Shown here piece by piece: positions 8,394 to 18,100 of a stretch of DNA of 64,000 nt. Source of the DNA: QHXW01 sp963752965 (GTDB taxonomy: Bacteria > Acidobacteriota > Terriglobia > Bryobacterales > Bryobacteraceae); NCBI GenBank assembly GCA_963752965.1, contig CAVWAJ010000010.1, positions 558,001 through 622,000 on the forward strand, written 5' to 3'. A model generated the notes under the pieces. It did no database searches. It saw nothing but the letters and a program-made list of their open reading frames with translations, and had not been told where the DNA came from. The translations under genes and the position numbers were made by a program. Numbering within the stretch: position 1 is the stretch's first letter; each line of letters begins with the position of its first letter.

Positions 8394-10307
8394 ATGTGCG
8401 GCATCAGCGGCTTCACGCATCTTAATTCCGCACCGATCCCGGGCCGCATTCAGGCGGCAGTTGCTTCGCTGACGCATCGCGGCCCCGACCAGCAGGGCGT
8501 TTTCGAATCGGCCTTCGTTTCGCTTGGCGCTACGCGGCTGAAGATCATCGACCTTGCGACTGGCGACCAGCCGATTGTCTCCGAGGATGGAGACCGCGTA
8601 ATCGCGTTCAACGGCGAGATTTACAATCACGCGGAGTTGCGCGCGGAACTGGAGCAGCGGGGGCACAGGTTCCGGTCGCGATCGGATACGGAGACGGTCC
8701 TCGCGGCATTTCATGAGTGGGACACCGATTGTTTCTCGCGGCTCCGCGGCATGTTTGCCGTGGCGCTGTGGACGGAGTCGAGCCGGCGCCTGGTGCTGGC
8801 GCGGGACCGTGTGGGCATCAAGCCGCTCTACGTGGCGTTTCGCGGGAAAGACATCTTTTTCGGGTCGGAGCTCAAGGCAATTTTCGCGCACCCTGAAATG
8901 GACCGGCGCCTCAGCCGGCAGGGGCTCGACTGTTACCTGGCGCTGAACTACGTGCCCGGGCCATGGACGCTCGTGGAAGGGATTGAGAAGCTCCAGCCGG
9001 GGCAGTGGCTCGAATGGCGCGAAGGGCAGCTCCGTTCCGAAACCTACTGGCGGCTGCCGATCGGCGAAGGTCCAAAACGCGACTTGGAATCAGCCAAAGA
9101 GGAGCTGGATGCGTTGCTGCGGCAGTCGGTGCAGGAGCATCTGCTTTCGGACGTTCCGCTGGGTGTGTGGCTGAGCGGAGGAATCGATTCCTCCACGCTT
9201 CTGCATTATGCGGCCACCGCGGCCGGACGCCGGCTGAAGACGTTTTCGATTTCCTTTCGCGGGCGCAGCTTTGACGAGACGGTCTATATCCGGCAAGTGG
9301 CGGAACAATACGGGACGGACCACCAGGAACTGGACCTCAATCCGGAAGCGGATTTGGCCGGGGCGATTGAGCAGCTTCCTTACTACTGCGACGAGCCGGG
9401 GGCGGATGGCGGGTTGCTGCCAGTGTGGTTTCTCTCCGCCCTGACCAAGAAAAGCGTTACGGTGGCGCTGAGCGGGGAAGGCGCCGACGAACTGTTTGGC
9501 GGGTACCTGATGTATCGCGCCAACGAACTGGCGCGCAAAGTGCGCCGGCTGCCGGATTTCGCTTTGCGGCTTGCGCAATCGGCGGCGGAGCGGTGGCCGG
9601 TTTCCGACGACAAGATCAGCCGGGAATACATGGTCAAGCGATTCCTTACGGGCTGCCGCATGGAACCCAGCCGGGCGCATGTCTATTGGGCCGGCGCGTT
9701 CTCGGACGAGGAGAAGCAGTCTCTCGCTGCCGCCCCGCTTCCCGGTGCACTCGACACGATTCTGGCTGATTTGCGAAAGGCGGGAGACCGGTTATCCAGT
9801 TATCTTTGGTTCGATCAACGGTACTTCCTGCCCGACGACATCCTGGCGAAAGCGGACCGCATGAGCATGGCTCATTCGATCGAAGTGCGGCCGCCGTTCC
9901 TGGATCATCGCATCGTGGAATTTGCCGCCGGACTGCCGGACGAGTTCAAGGTTCGGGGATCGTATCAGAAGGTTCTACTGAAAGAGCTGATGAAGGACAA
10001 GCTGCCTGCGGCAATTTTACGGCGCAAGAAGGTGGGATTCGATTTTCCCGCGCATGACTGGCTGCGCGGCCCGCTCCGGCCGCTGCTGCTCGATACCCTG
10101 GCTGATGGCGCCTCCGATCACCCCGGCCTGTTCCGCGCGGCCGCGGTGGATCACTTGGTCCAGCGGCACATGAGCCGGGAAGCCAACGTGGGCTATCATT
10201 TGTGGGGCCTGATGATCCTGTTTCTGTGGATGAGGAAATGGCGAATTCAAACGACAGCAGATTACGACCGGACGTCAGCGACGGAAAACGCTTTTACATC
10301 TATGTGA
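8394..10307 (+). CDS. asnB: Glutamine-hydrolysing asparagine synthetase
   Basis: The protein joins an N-terminal class II glutamine amidotransferase (Cys2 nucleophile in MCGISGF, then THRGPDQQG, AFNGEIYN, SDTETVLAA) to a C-terminal synthetase domain with the PP-loop LSGGIDSST and GEGADELFGGY. It converts aspartate, glutamine and ATP to asparagine. I chose ATG at 8394 over the ATG at 8388 because Cys must be residue 2 after Met removal. GGGAGG at 8379-8384 is 9 bases from 8394 but only 3 from 8388. Length (637 aa) is usual. In bacteria such enzymes also occur in polysaccharide loci as amidotransferases acting on sugars or proteins. The next gene, a GT39 transferase, overlaps its 3' end, so a surface-glycan role is possible. 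Confidence 0.9.
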   Translation: MCGISGFTHLNSAPIPGRIQAAVASLTHRGPDQQGVFESAFVSLGATRLKIIDLATGDQPIVSEDGDRVIAFNGEIYNHAELRAELEQRGHRFRSRSDTETVLAAFHEWDTDCFSRLRGMFAVALWTESSRRLVLARDRVGIKPLYVAFRGKDIFFGSELKAIFAHPEMDRRLSRQGLDCYLALNYVPGPWTLVEGIEKLQPGQWLEWREGQLRSETYWRLPIGEGPKRDLESAKEELDALLRQSVQEHLLSDVPLGVWLSGGIDSSTLLHYAATAAGRRLKTFSISFRGRSFDETVYIRQVAEQYGTDHQELDLNPEADLAGAIEQLPYYCDEPGADGGLLPVWFLSALTKKSVTVALSGEGADELFGGYLMYRANELARKVRRLPDFALRLAQSAAERWPVSDDKISREYMVKRFLTGCRMEPSRAHVYWAGAFSDEEKQSLAAAPLPGALDTILADLRKAGDRLSSYLWFDQRYFLPDDILAKADRMSMAHSIEVRPPFLDHRIVEFAAGLPDEFKVRGSYQKVLLKELMKDKLPAAILRRKKVGFDFPAHDWLRGPLRPLLLDTLADGASDHPGLFRAAAVDHLVQRHMSREANVGYHLWGLMILFLWMRKWRIQTTADYDRTSATENAFTSM

Positions 10308-12055
10308 TCGTCCTGCTCGTCGCGAGCGCTGTGTATCTGGGCTGTATCGTTTCTCCCCCATCCTTGATGGACGACGTGGATGCGGTACAGGCGCAGATTG
10401 CGCGCAACATGATCACGTCGGGCGACTGGGTCACGGCGCGCCTGGATGGCGTTCCATACCTGGAAAAAGCGCCGCTGATCTACTGGCTGATTGCGATCTG
10501 CTACAAGGTTTTCGGAGTTTACGATTGGGTCGCCAGGCTTCCGGTGGCGCTCTCCGCGATCGCGCTGTGCTGGCTGACCACCGCGTTCGGCATCTGGGCG
10601 TTTGGCGAATGGGCGGGATTTTATGCAGGCTTGTGCATGTCAACTTGCGTGGGCCTGTTTCTATTTACGCGCATTCAGATTCCGGACGTGATGCAGGCGT
10701 TCACCGTGACGCTGGCGTTGTGGGCCTTGCTGCGGACGCTCGATGAAGGAGAGCGGCGGCCACGTTTTTGGGCGTTCCTGCTGGCGGCGAGTCTTGGAAC
10801 GGGACTGCTGCTGAAGAGCCTGATCGGTGTGGTGTTCCCCTGCGCCGCGGGAGCGATCTATCTTCTGCTCACCGGGCGGCTTTTTTCGGCGGCAACATGG
10901 AAAAGACTGCGGCCGGTCAGCGGGTTGATCGTGATTCTGCTCATCGCGGCTCCGTGGCATCTTCTGGCAACTTTGCGTAATCCGCCGTATTTCGAATTCA
11001 CCATGCACAGTGCGCCGGGCGAGTACCACGGCTTCTTCTGGTTCTTTTTCATTAACGAGCAACTGCTGCGATTTCTGAACCTGCGCTATCCGCGGGACTA
11101 CAACACGGTGCCGCGCCTCTACTTCTGGCTTTTCCATTTGTTGTGGCTGTTTCCGTGGAGCGTCTATTTTCCGGCGGTCGCTAAGCTCTCGTACCGGGCG
11201 GAAGACCGCGCCGGGCGCACGCGCCTGCTGGCGCTGATCCTGACGGGCTTCGTTCTGGTGTTCTTTACGTTTTCTACGACCCAGGAGTATTATTCGATGC
11301 CCTGTTATCCGGCGCTCGCGCTCTTACTAGGCTCGGCGATGGCCATGGGAGGCGGGTGGATTCGCGGGGGCACGCGAGTGACCGCGGTGATCGCAGTTTG
11401 CGCGGCCATCGCAACGCTCGGGCTGTGGTGGCTGGTGCGTAACGCAGCGAGCCCGGGGGATATTTCTGCGGCGCTCAACAGCCGTCCTGGCACATATACG
11501 CTGTCGCTAGGCCATATGGGAGACCTGACGCTGTCCTCGTTCGCCTACCTGCGCTTGCCCCTGTTGGTTGCGGCACTCGCATTTCTGATTGGCGTGGCAG
11601 GCCACTGGCGAGCGACGGGCCCCCGTGCGTTCCTTGCCGCCGCGTTGATGATGGTTGTGTTTTTCCACGCGGCCCGGCTGGCCCTGGTTGTGTTTGATCC
11701 GTATCTATCCTCGCGCCCGTTGGCGGAAGCGATCCAGCGTGCGCCTGAGGGCAAGCTGATCGTGGACCATCACTACTACACCTTTTCGTCGGTGTTCTTC
11801 TACACGAACCGCGACGCACTGCTTCTCAATGGCCGCTTCAACAATCTCGTTTATGGTTCCTATGCGCCCGGAGCACCCGATGTTTTCATTACCGATGCGC
11901 AGTGGAGGGACTTGTGGCTGGCGCCGGGACGTTGTTACCTGGTGGCGTCGGAACCCGCTTTGCCGCGTCTAACAAAGTTGGTCGGCTCCGAACAATTGAT
12001 GACGGTCGCGCAGGCTGGAGGCAAAGTTGTGCTTACCAACCATCCGGTGCATTGA
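10238..12055 (+). CDS. ArnT/PMT-like GT39 membrane glycosyltransferase
   Basis: This integral membrane protein has a dozen or so hydrophobic segments and the GT39 acidic loop after the first one (SLMDDVDAVQAQIARNM, then DGVPYLEKAPLIYWL). Members move sugars from polyprenyl-phosphate donors to lipids or proteins at the periplasmic face; ArnT adds aminoarabinose to lipid A. The catalytic DD pair and the YLEKAPLIYW signature match the bacterial ArnT-like group. A periplasmic C-terminal region follows the last hydrophobic segment. The start at 10238 lies inside the asnB 3' end, with GAGGA just upstream; an in-frame ATG at 10202 is possible. Sugar and acceptor are unknown. Close to asnB, the UDP-sulfoquinovose synthase and two EamA proteins, it probably belongs to an envelope-glycan function. 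Confidence 0.82.
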   Translation: MANSNDSRLRPDVSDGKRFYIYVIVLLVASAVYLGCIVSPPSLMDDVDAVQAQIARNMITSGDWVTARLDGVPYLEKAPLIYWLIAICYKVFGVYDWVARLPVALSAIALCWLTTAFGIWAFGEWAGFYAGLCMSTCVGLFLFTRIQIPDVMQAFTVTLALWALLRTLDEGERRPRFWAFLLAASLGTGLLLKSLIGVVFPCAAGAIYLLLTGRLFSAATWKRLRPVSGLIVILLIAAPWHLLATLRNPPYFEFTMHSAPGEYHGFFWFFFINEQLLRFLNLRYPRDYNTVPRLYFWLFHLLWLFPWSVYFPAVAKLSYRAEDRAGRTRLLALILTGFVLVFFTFSTTQEYYSMPCYPALALLLGSAMAMGGGWIRGGTRVTAVIAVCAAIATLGLWWLVRNAASPGDISAALNSRPGTYTLSLGHMGDLTLSSFAYLRLPLLVAALAFLIGVAGHWRATGPRAFLAAALMMVVFFHAARLALVVFDPYLSSRPLAEAIQRAPEGKLIVDHHYYTFSSVFFYTNRDALLLNGRFNNLVYGSYAPGAPDVFITDAQWRDLWLAPGRCYLVASEPALPRLTKLVGSEQLMTVAQAGGKVVLTNHPVH

Positions 12056-12072
12056 GCGGCGCGGAGACTTTA

Positions 12073-13290
12073 TTACTTGCCGAGTTGACCAACGGGCGCG
12101 GCGACGGCTGTATACGACGCCATCCGGCGTTCATTGCGCGCATTGCGCCAATTGACCTGCGGCAGAAAGTTCGACACATCCACGCGGTCCTGGTACTTCA
12201 AGGCGATGTTCATCAGCGAATCCAAAAGAGATTCGGAGAGAAAGTGAGGATCGAGGCCGAGGTCAATCAGCTTCGAGTGCTTGGCTTTGTAGTAGTGTTC
12301 CTCGGCTTCCACGCGCGGGCTGGGGAGGTGATCAATTTCGACGTCCCGTCCCAGTTTCCTGGCCGCCGTCTGCACCAGGTGCGCGATCTCGAGCACGGAA
12401 AACTGCTCGGTAAACTGATTGAACACTCTACATTCGCCACGCGCGGCAGGGTTCAAGCACGCGATCTCGATGCAGCGCACTGTGTCGCGGATGTCGAGAT
12501 ACCCTCGTGTCTGGCCGCCCTTGCCATAGACGGTCAACGGATGGCCCACGGCGGCCTGCACGCAGAACCGATTTAACACCGTACCAAAAACTTCGTCATA
12601 GTCGAAGCGGTTGATGAGGCTTTCATCGAGCTCAATTTCGTCCGTCACGGTTCCATACACGACGCCCTGGTTGAGATCGGTGGCGCGCAGGCCCCAGATC
12701 CGGCAGGCGAACATGATGTTGTGGCTGTCGTGAACTTTCGAGAGGTGGTAGAAGGAGCCGGGCTGCTTTGGAAATGGCAGTGTATCCTTGCGACCCTCGT
12801 GTTCGATCGTGATATAGCCTTCTTCGATGGCGATGTTCGGCGTGCCGTACTCGCCCATCGTTCCTAGCTTGACCAGATGACAATCCGGCCGGAATTCGCG
12901 CAGAGCGAACAACAGGTTCAGCGTGCCCACGACGTTGTTGACCTGGGTAAAGACAGCATGCTTGCGGTCAATCATGGAATAGGGCGCTGACCGCTGCTCG
13001 GCAAAGTGCACTACGGCATCCGGCTCGAAACTCTGAATAGTGGAAGTAAGAAAATCGTAGTCCGTGATATCCCCGGTGAACACGCCGATTTTGATTCCTC
13101 GAAGCTGCTCCCAAGCTCTTAGGCGTTCCGGCAAGGGGCGGATCGGCGTGAGGGTTTGCACACCCAGTTCGTGGTCCCAGAGACGGCGGACGAAGTTGTC
13201 AACGATGCAAACGGAATGTCCTCGGGCCGACAAATGAAGGGCCGTAGCCCAACCGCAATATCCGTCGCCTCCGAGCACAGCAATCCGCAT
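12073..13290 (-). CDS. sqdB: UDP-sulfoquinovose synthase (SQD1/SqdB)
   Basis: This short-chain-dehydrogenase-fold enzyme makes UDP-sulfoquinovose from UDP-glucose and sulfite, using bound NAD. The sequence is very close to plant SQD1: GGDGYCGWATALHLS (NAD loop), HFAEQRSAPYSM, LGTMGEYGTPNIAIEEGYIT, SFYHLSKVHDSHN (YxxxK), TDLNQGVVYG, VGHPLTVYGKGGQTRGYLDI and PRVEAEEHYY. Length 405 aa matches. GGGAGG six bases before the ATG supports the start. A TATAAT hexamer on this strand at 13392-13397 could be its -10 box, without a convincing -35. It is convergent with the GT39 gene. No sulfolipid-forming transferase (SqdX/SQD2) is seen nearby, so the end product, sulfolipid or sulfoquinovose-bearing glycan, is open. 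Confidence 0.95.
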   Translation of the reverse strand: MRIAVLGGDGYCGWATALHLSARGHSVCIVDNFVRRLWDHELGVQTLTPIRPLPERLRAWEQLRGIKIGVFTGDITDYDFLTSTIQSFEPDAVVHFAEQRSAPYSMIDRKHAVFTQVNNVVGTLNLLFALREFRPDCHLVKLGTMGEYGTPNIAIEEGYITIEHEGRKDTLPFPKQPGSFYHLSKVHDSHNIMFACRIWGLRATDLNQGVVYGTVTDEIELDESLINRFDYDEVFGTVLNRFCVQAAVGHPLTVYGKGGQTRGYLDIRDTVRCIEIACLNPAARGECRVFNQFTEQFSVLEIAHLVQTAARKLGRDVEIDHLPSPRVEAEEHYYKAKHSKLIDLGLDPHFLSESLLDSLMNIALKYQDRVDVSNFLPQVNWRNARNERRMASYTAVAAPVGQLGK

Positions 13291-13473
13291 GTATACCCTC
13301 CCTTAGCTTCCGATCAAAGTTCAGTTCCGAAGGTGTCCGCACGAGCCTGTAGCGCGAAATCAGTGCGTGGTACGTATCCCTATGATTCTTTATTATAAAA
13401 TAAAAGAACTGTCGGTTTTGCGTGCGGCTGCGGTACTGCAACCTCCGCAGAGTGTGTTTCATCTAACAACTGG

Positions 13474-14322
13474 ATGCATCGGGTATCAATTCTTCTTCTA
13501 TTTTGTCTCCCGGTTCTCGCTTCCGAGGAAGGGAGGAGCCGCGCCATGGCCCTGTATCAGCGGACCGAGTACACGGATTCGTTGCGCGTATTGGAGGCAA
13601 ACCCGAAACCCGAAGCGGTGGATCACTTTCTGTTTGGCAAGAACTACTTCATGCTGGGCGAGTACAAGAAGGCGATTGGTTGCCTGGAGAAGGCGGTGGC
13701 CCAAGACGCCAACAATTCCGAATACGTCCTTTGGCTGGGCCGCGCCTATGGGCGGAGAGCTGAAGCAAACTGGTTAGTTGCGATGCCGAACGCTGCCAAA
13801 GCCCGCCAGTATTTCGAACGCGCCGTGGCTCTGAATCCGCACTATCATGAAGCTCTGAACGATTTGTTTGACTTCTATCTGAACGCCCCGAGCATTCTCG
13901 GCGGTGGCCTCGACAGGGCCGAAGCTTTGGCCCAGCGCGTTAAGACCGATCGGCCAGCTGAATATGAGTACGACGAGGCGCAACTGGCTGATAAGCGAAA
14001 AGACTACGCGGCAATGGAAGCGCACTACCGTCGCGCTATGGAGCTCGCGCCCGCGGAGCCAGGGCGGTACATCGATCTGGCGCGGTATCTCGCGAAACGA
14101 GGCCGTCTGGCGGAAAGCGATGCCTTGTTTGCGCAAGCCGCCAAGGTTGCACCGGCCAACCCGCGCATTGCCTTCGAGCGGGCCAAGATCAACATCGAAA
14201 ACCAGCGCAATCTGCCGGAGGCGCGCCAGTTGCTGCGCCAATACTTAGCATACGAGGTCACGCCGGACGACCCGCCGAAACAGACGGCTGAAAAACTCCT
14301 CGTCGAAGCGGCGCAAAATTGA
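13474..14322 (+). CDS. Secreted TPR-repeat protein
   Basis: A short signal peptide (MHRVSILLLFCLPVLA) precedes about 265 residues of helical repeats. Recognisable TPR units are FGKNYFMLGEYKKAIGCLEK, ARQYFERAVALNPHYHEA, MEAHYRRAMELAPAEPG and SDALFAQAAKVAPANPR. The protein probably works as a periplasmic scaffold; no enzyme motif is present. The start is the first ATG with a signal-like N-terminus; no strong ribosome site is visible. It is transcribed away from sqdB across a 183-base AT-rich intergenic region and leads into the two EamA genes, 31 bases downstream. No specific partner can be named. Confidence 0.8.
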   Translation: MHRVSILLLFCLPVLASEEGRSRAMALYQRTEYTDSLRVLEANPKPEAVDHFLFGKNYFMLGEYKKAIGCLEKAVAQDANNSEYVLWLGRAYGRRAEANWLVAMPNAAKARQYFERAVALNPHYHEALNDLFDFYLNAPSILGGGLDRAEALAQRVKTDRPAEYEYDEAQLADKRKDYAAMEAHYRRAMELAPAEPGRYIDLARYLAKRGRLAESDALFAQAAKVAPANPRIAFERAKINIENQRNLPEARQLLRQYLAYEVTPDDPPKQTAEKLLVEAAQN

Positions 14323-14353
14323 TCCAACCCATCCGGACGAACCGGAAACATCT

Positions 14354-14806
14354 GTGACAGAAATCGGCGTGGAACCAGCGAAGGCCCGCCGGCCGGTTGT
14401 CCGGGGGAAGGCCGTCCGCGCATACTCCCTCCTGCTGGCCTTCCTTGCGTTGCGAGCATTCGGCAATCTGGCGCTCGCGTGGGGTACGAAGCACCTGGAG
14501 CAGGGGCTTTCCGGGAACCCTCTTTCCTACTTTCTCGCGATGCTCAATCCGTTCGTGACTCTAGCGATCGCGATGCTGATTCTGGCGCTGCTGGTGCGAA
14601 TGGCGTTATTGAGTGTGGCCGATCTGAGTTTTGTCCTGCCCATGACGGCGGTCGGCTATGTGATTGCGGCTGTGTTCGGAAAGCTTTTTCTGCACGAAGA
14701 GGTGAGCGTGCAGCGCTGGCTGGGAGTGCTGTTGATTTTTGCCGGCGTTGCTCTGGTTAGCTCGACGTCGCAGAAGACTACTGAAGAGGGGGACGGAACC
14801 CTATGA
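14354..14806 (+). CDS. Half-size EamA/SMR-like transporter, first of a pair
   Basis: The 150-aa protein carries four membrane segments after a ~25-residue polar N-terminus. The family pattern is in the third and fourth helices: SVADLSFVLPMTAVGYVIAA, GKLFLHEEVSVQRWLGVLLI, FAGVALV. Four-helix members work as dimers or as pairs of different subunits, for example ArnE/ArnF, which flip undecaprenyl-phosphate-aminoarabinose. The start is a GTG at 14354. The stop overlaps the next gene as ATGA, so the two are almost certainly co-translated. I infer a lipid-linked sugar flippase from the nearby GT39 gene. A small-multidrug exporter is the alternative. Confidence 0.78.
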   Translation: MTEIGVEPAKARRPVVRGKAVRAYSLLLAFLALRAFGNLALAWGTKHLEQGLSGNPLSYFLAMLNPFVTLAIAMLILALLVRMALLSVADLSFVLPMTAVGYVIAAVFGKLFLHEEVSVQRWLGVLLIFAGVALVSSTSQKTTEEGDGTL

Positions 14807-15162
14807 AGTGGATCTTGCTGAGCGTGGTGGTCGCTGCGACGGTGGTTAGCGACCTGCTACAGAGCTACCAAATGAGGATCGGTGGCGAGCAGGCGTTGGG
14901 GGCACGCGGCGTGGCGCAACTGCTGCAAAAAATCGCGCGCAACCGATACCTGATCCTCTCCATAGTTTTCCTGGCGATTTCGTTCTTTGCTTTCATGGCG
15001 CTCATCCAGGCTGAGCCGCTGAGTTTCGCGGTGCCCGCCTCCGCTGCCAGCTTCATTGTTGAGACGGTTCTTGCGAAACTTCTATTGAAGGAACATATCG
15101 GGGTGCGCCGAGGCGCTGGCGCTTTGCTGGTTCTGTGCGGCATCGTGCTACTGGCGCGTTAG
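14803..15162 (+). CDS. Half-size EamA/SMR-like transporter, second of a pair
   Basis: A 119-aa protein with four predicted membrane helices and the same family signature as its partner (AEPLSFAVPASAASFIVETV, AKLLLKEHIGVRR, GALLVLCGIVLLA). The ATG overlaps the preceding stop (ATGA). It lacks the polar N-terminal extension of the first gene, so the two are not simple duplicates and probably form a heterodimer. Its TAG stop overlaps, tail to tail, the TAA stop of the addA-like gene on the other strand by four bases. Function as above: flippase for a lipid-linked sugar, or small-molecule exporter. Confidence 0.78.
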   Translation: MKWILLSVVVAATVVSDLLQSYQMRIGGEQALGARGVAQLLQKIARNRYLILSIVFLAISFFAFMALIQAEPLSFAVPASAASFIVETVLAKLLLKEHIGVRRGAGALLVLCGIVLLAR

Positions 15163-18100
15163 GATTCGTCGACGGTCGTATGTCCCACGCCGGAGTGTGC
15201 AGGGCACAGACCGCGGACATATGGGCAGCGCGCGCAATGATCGCCCTCGTGGAGCGGGAAATGAAGGGACGACTGCGCGTCTCGAAAGTCCCTTACGAGC
15301 ACTTCGGGGCTGTCGATCAGAGAGCGCTCCAAGGAGACCGGCACGGCGGCGCCGGGGCGCAGGAAATAGACGCACGCCTGGGCTGGCGACCGGCCCAGCA
15401 TGCGCTCCAAGGCGAGCGCGTACAGGCGCAGTTGCGGCGTGTAACGCATGGCGCGGGCTGTTGCTTCCCGAGCTTTGATTTCATCGGTCTTATAGTCGAG
15501 TAGCACCACTTCGCCAGATTCTTCGAACCAGAGGTCGATTTGGCCACGCAGCACGACATCCTCAACCGCTAGTAGAAAATCGAATTCGCGCGCGATACGG
15601 GTTGCCCGGGCGGCGCGGCGGCCCAGTTCGCTGGCATGGAAACTGTCTACGAGCTTTCGCGCCTCCGGTGCGGGGCTGGTAACCGGCTGTCCGGCCAGCA
15701 TCGCATGGACCTCCAGACCGAACTGGCTGGCATCCATTTCATGGTCCGGGTCATCCTCATCCACGCGTTGCAGGTTGCGCGGCACATTGCCCTCGAAGCC
15801 CAGATAGCGTTCCAGGAAGTAGCGGCGCGGGCAATGAGCGAAGAGTGCGACCGAGGTCACGCTGGCCGCGAAGTCATGTTGATCGTGGACCGCGGGGCGG
15901 TCGAGCAATGGAATGGCCGCCGGCATGGAGTCTTGCTCGTGGCGAGCGAGCAGCTTGGGCGGAGCATTCGTGGCTAGAATCCGCACGGCAAAGCTTTCAC
16001 TGTCTGGCGCCTCCATGTGCTGTACTCTCTGCTGGGGAGTGCGGAGATCAAGGCCTAGAGCTGCTTCAAGCACCGCCGCCCACTCCTTCGGCTTGCCGAA
16101 GCTGGAGTAGGAAAACACCAAATGCTCTTCGGCGCGGGTCATGGCAACGTAGAACAGCCGGTTGCCTTCCTGCGCCTCACGCTGTGACACCTCGTACTCA
16201 ATTGCCTTGAGGAGTGAGTCCCGCTTATCTTCGCCGGTGACGGGATTCACCCATTTTGCTCCCAATCCGAAATTGGGTGAAAAGGCCGGTGACGCGGAGC
16301 CTGCCGCCACGCCTTTGTGAAGGGCTGCGAGAAATACTACCGGAAACTCCAGGCCTTTGGCGGCATGGATCGTCATGATCCGGACGGCGTTAACCGCATC
16401 TTCCGGCGGGGCGTCGGGCTCGCGTGCGTCTGCCTGGCGCATGAACTTGAGCTCCTCCACGAATTGCTGCAAAGTGAGGCGGGACGAAGCATCTCGCGCC
16501 AGCGCGAGAAATTTCTCAACGTTCGCTCCCGCGCGCGTGCCGGGATCAAAGCCATGGCCTGTATCGTCCATGGTACGCATCAGCAGCCGGTCGAAGCCGG
16601 CAGTATCCCGCGACTCCCGCCAACGTAAAAATTGTTCGCGGAAGCGCCGCAGCTTGCTGAGATCTTCCGGGCTGAACGGCTTGTCTAGGTGCTCCAGCTT
16701 ACGCAGCGCGCTGCTCAGGTTCGCGCTGCTCCTCAACCGCAGCAGAGCTTCATCAGAAACCCCGGTGAACGGCGAGCGCAAGACAGCCGTCAGGCTGACC
16801 TCGTCACGAGGATTATCTACGGCCTGGAGCAGGCACAGAAGATCCGCCACCTCGCGCGTTTCAAAGAATCCCTTCCCCTGGCTCAATAGATACGGAATGC
16901 CCGTCTCATCAAACGCCCGCGTGAACGCTGGCACCACTTCAGAATTGCGCAGCAGGACAGCGATGTCGCCAAATTGCGCCACACCGTTTGCAAGCGGGAG
17001 CGACTCGCGAAGATCCAGGATGCGGCGTGCGACCAAGCATGCTTCCAGATCGAGTGCGGTCTCCGCAGAATCGGCAATGGCAGCCAGCACCTCGACAGAC
17101 GCCTCGGTTTTCTGCGGAAATTGCCGCTTAGCGATTAGCGGCAGAGGTTCGACACCTTGCATCTGGTGGGAGATTCTTTCCACCGCGCTCAGAATCTCCG
17201 GACGGCTGCGCCAGTTCTCCTCCAACTCCACCAGGCGATGGCCGCGTGCCTTGACGTTGTCCCGGTACGCGCGAAACACACCGGGTTCTGCGTGACGAAA
17301 CCCGTAGATGGACTGATTGATATCGCCCACGGCGTAAAACCGGTCCGAGCTGCGAATCAAGTCCACCAGCTTGGCCTCCAGCCGGTTGGTGTCCTGAAAT
17401 TCGTCCATCAGCACGTACTGGAACTCATTTTGGAGGCGCTGGCGAACACTGTCTTCACTTTCGAGCAACAAAACGGCAAAGGCCTGGAGATCCGCGAAAT
17501 CGAGTACCGCCAGGTGACGCTTGCGTTCGCTGTAAAGACGGTCGAAACATTCAATCACCTGGATCAGTGTTTCGCGCTCACCCGAATAGTAATCGGTGAG
17601 GAGGGCTCGATACGCCTCGGGCAGAAGGGTGTCTTTAATTGCCATCAGGCGCGTGTGGCACTCGCTGCCCTGCTTGATGCCCTTGAGATTGGTTGGAAAT
17701 TCGCTGATTACCTGGAAGTGTTCGGCCGTCACTGGCGAGTCGGGCAGTTGCGCAACGCGACGCGCCGCATCCAGAACCTCATGCAGGCGGTCGATCTGAT
17801 TCGCCTTCCAGCCGAAAGTGTTCTCCCTGCCGAGCTGGCCAACAACGTTGCGCACCTCCGCCAGCGGATTGCTGTCACGGGGCGCGAGGCCGCGCAAATC
17901 GGCGGGCTTAACGTCAGCCGCTCGCATCGCATCGTATAAACCGGGAATGCCGCTCGCAAGATCGGGCGAGGCGAGACCGCGGATGAGCCGCCCCATAGCC
18001 TCAGGTTTGCTTGCGAACATCCGGTCGAGCGCATCACTCGCCGTTTGCCGCTCCAGGATGACTGCCCGGCGCGCATCCAGCACCTGGAATTCGGGATCGA

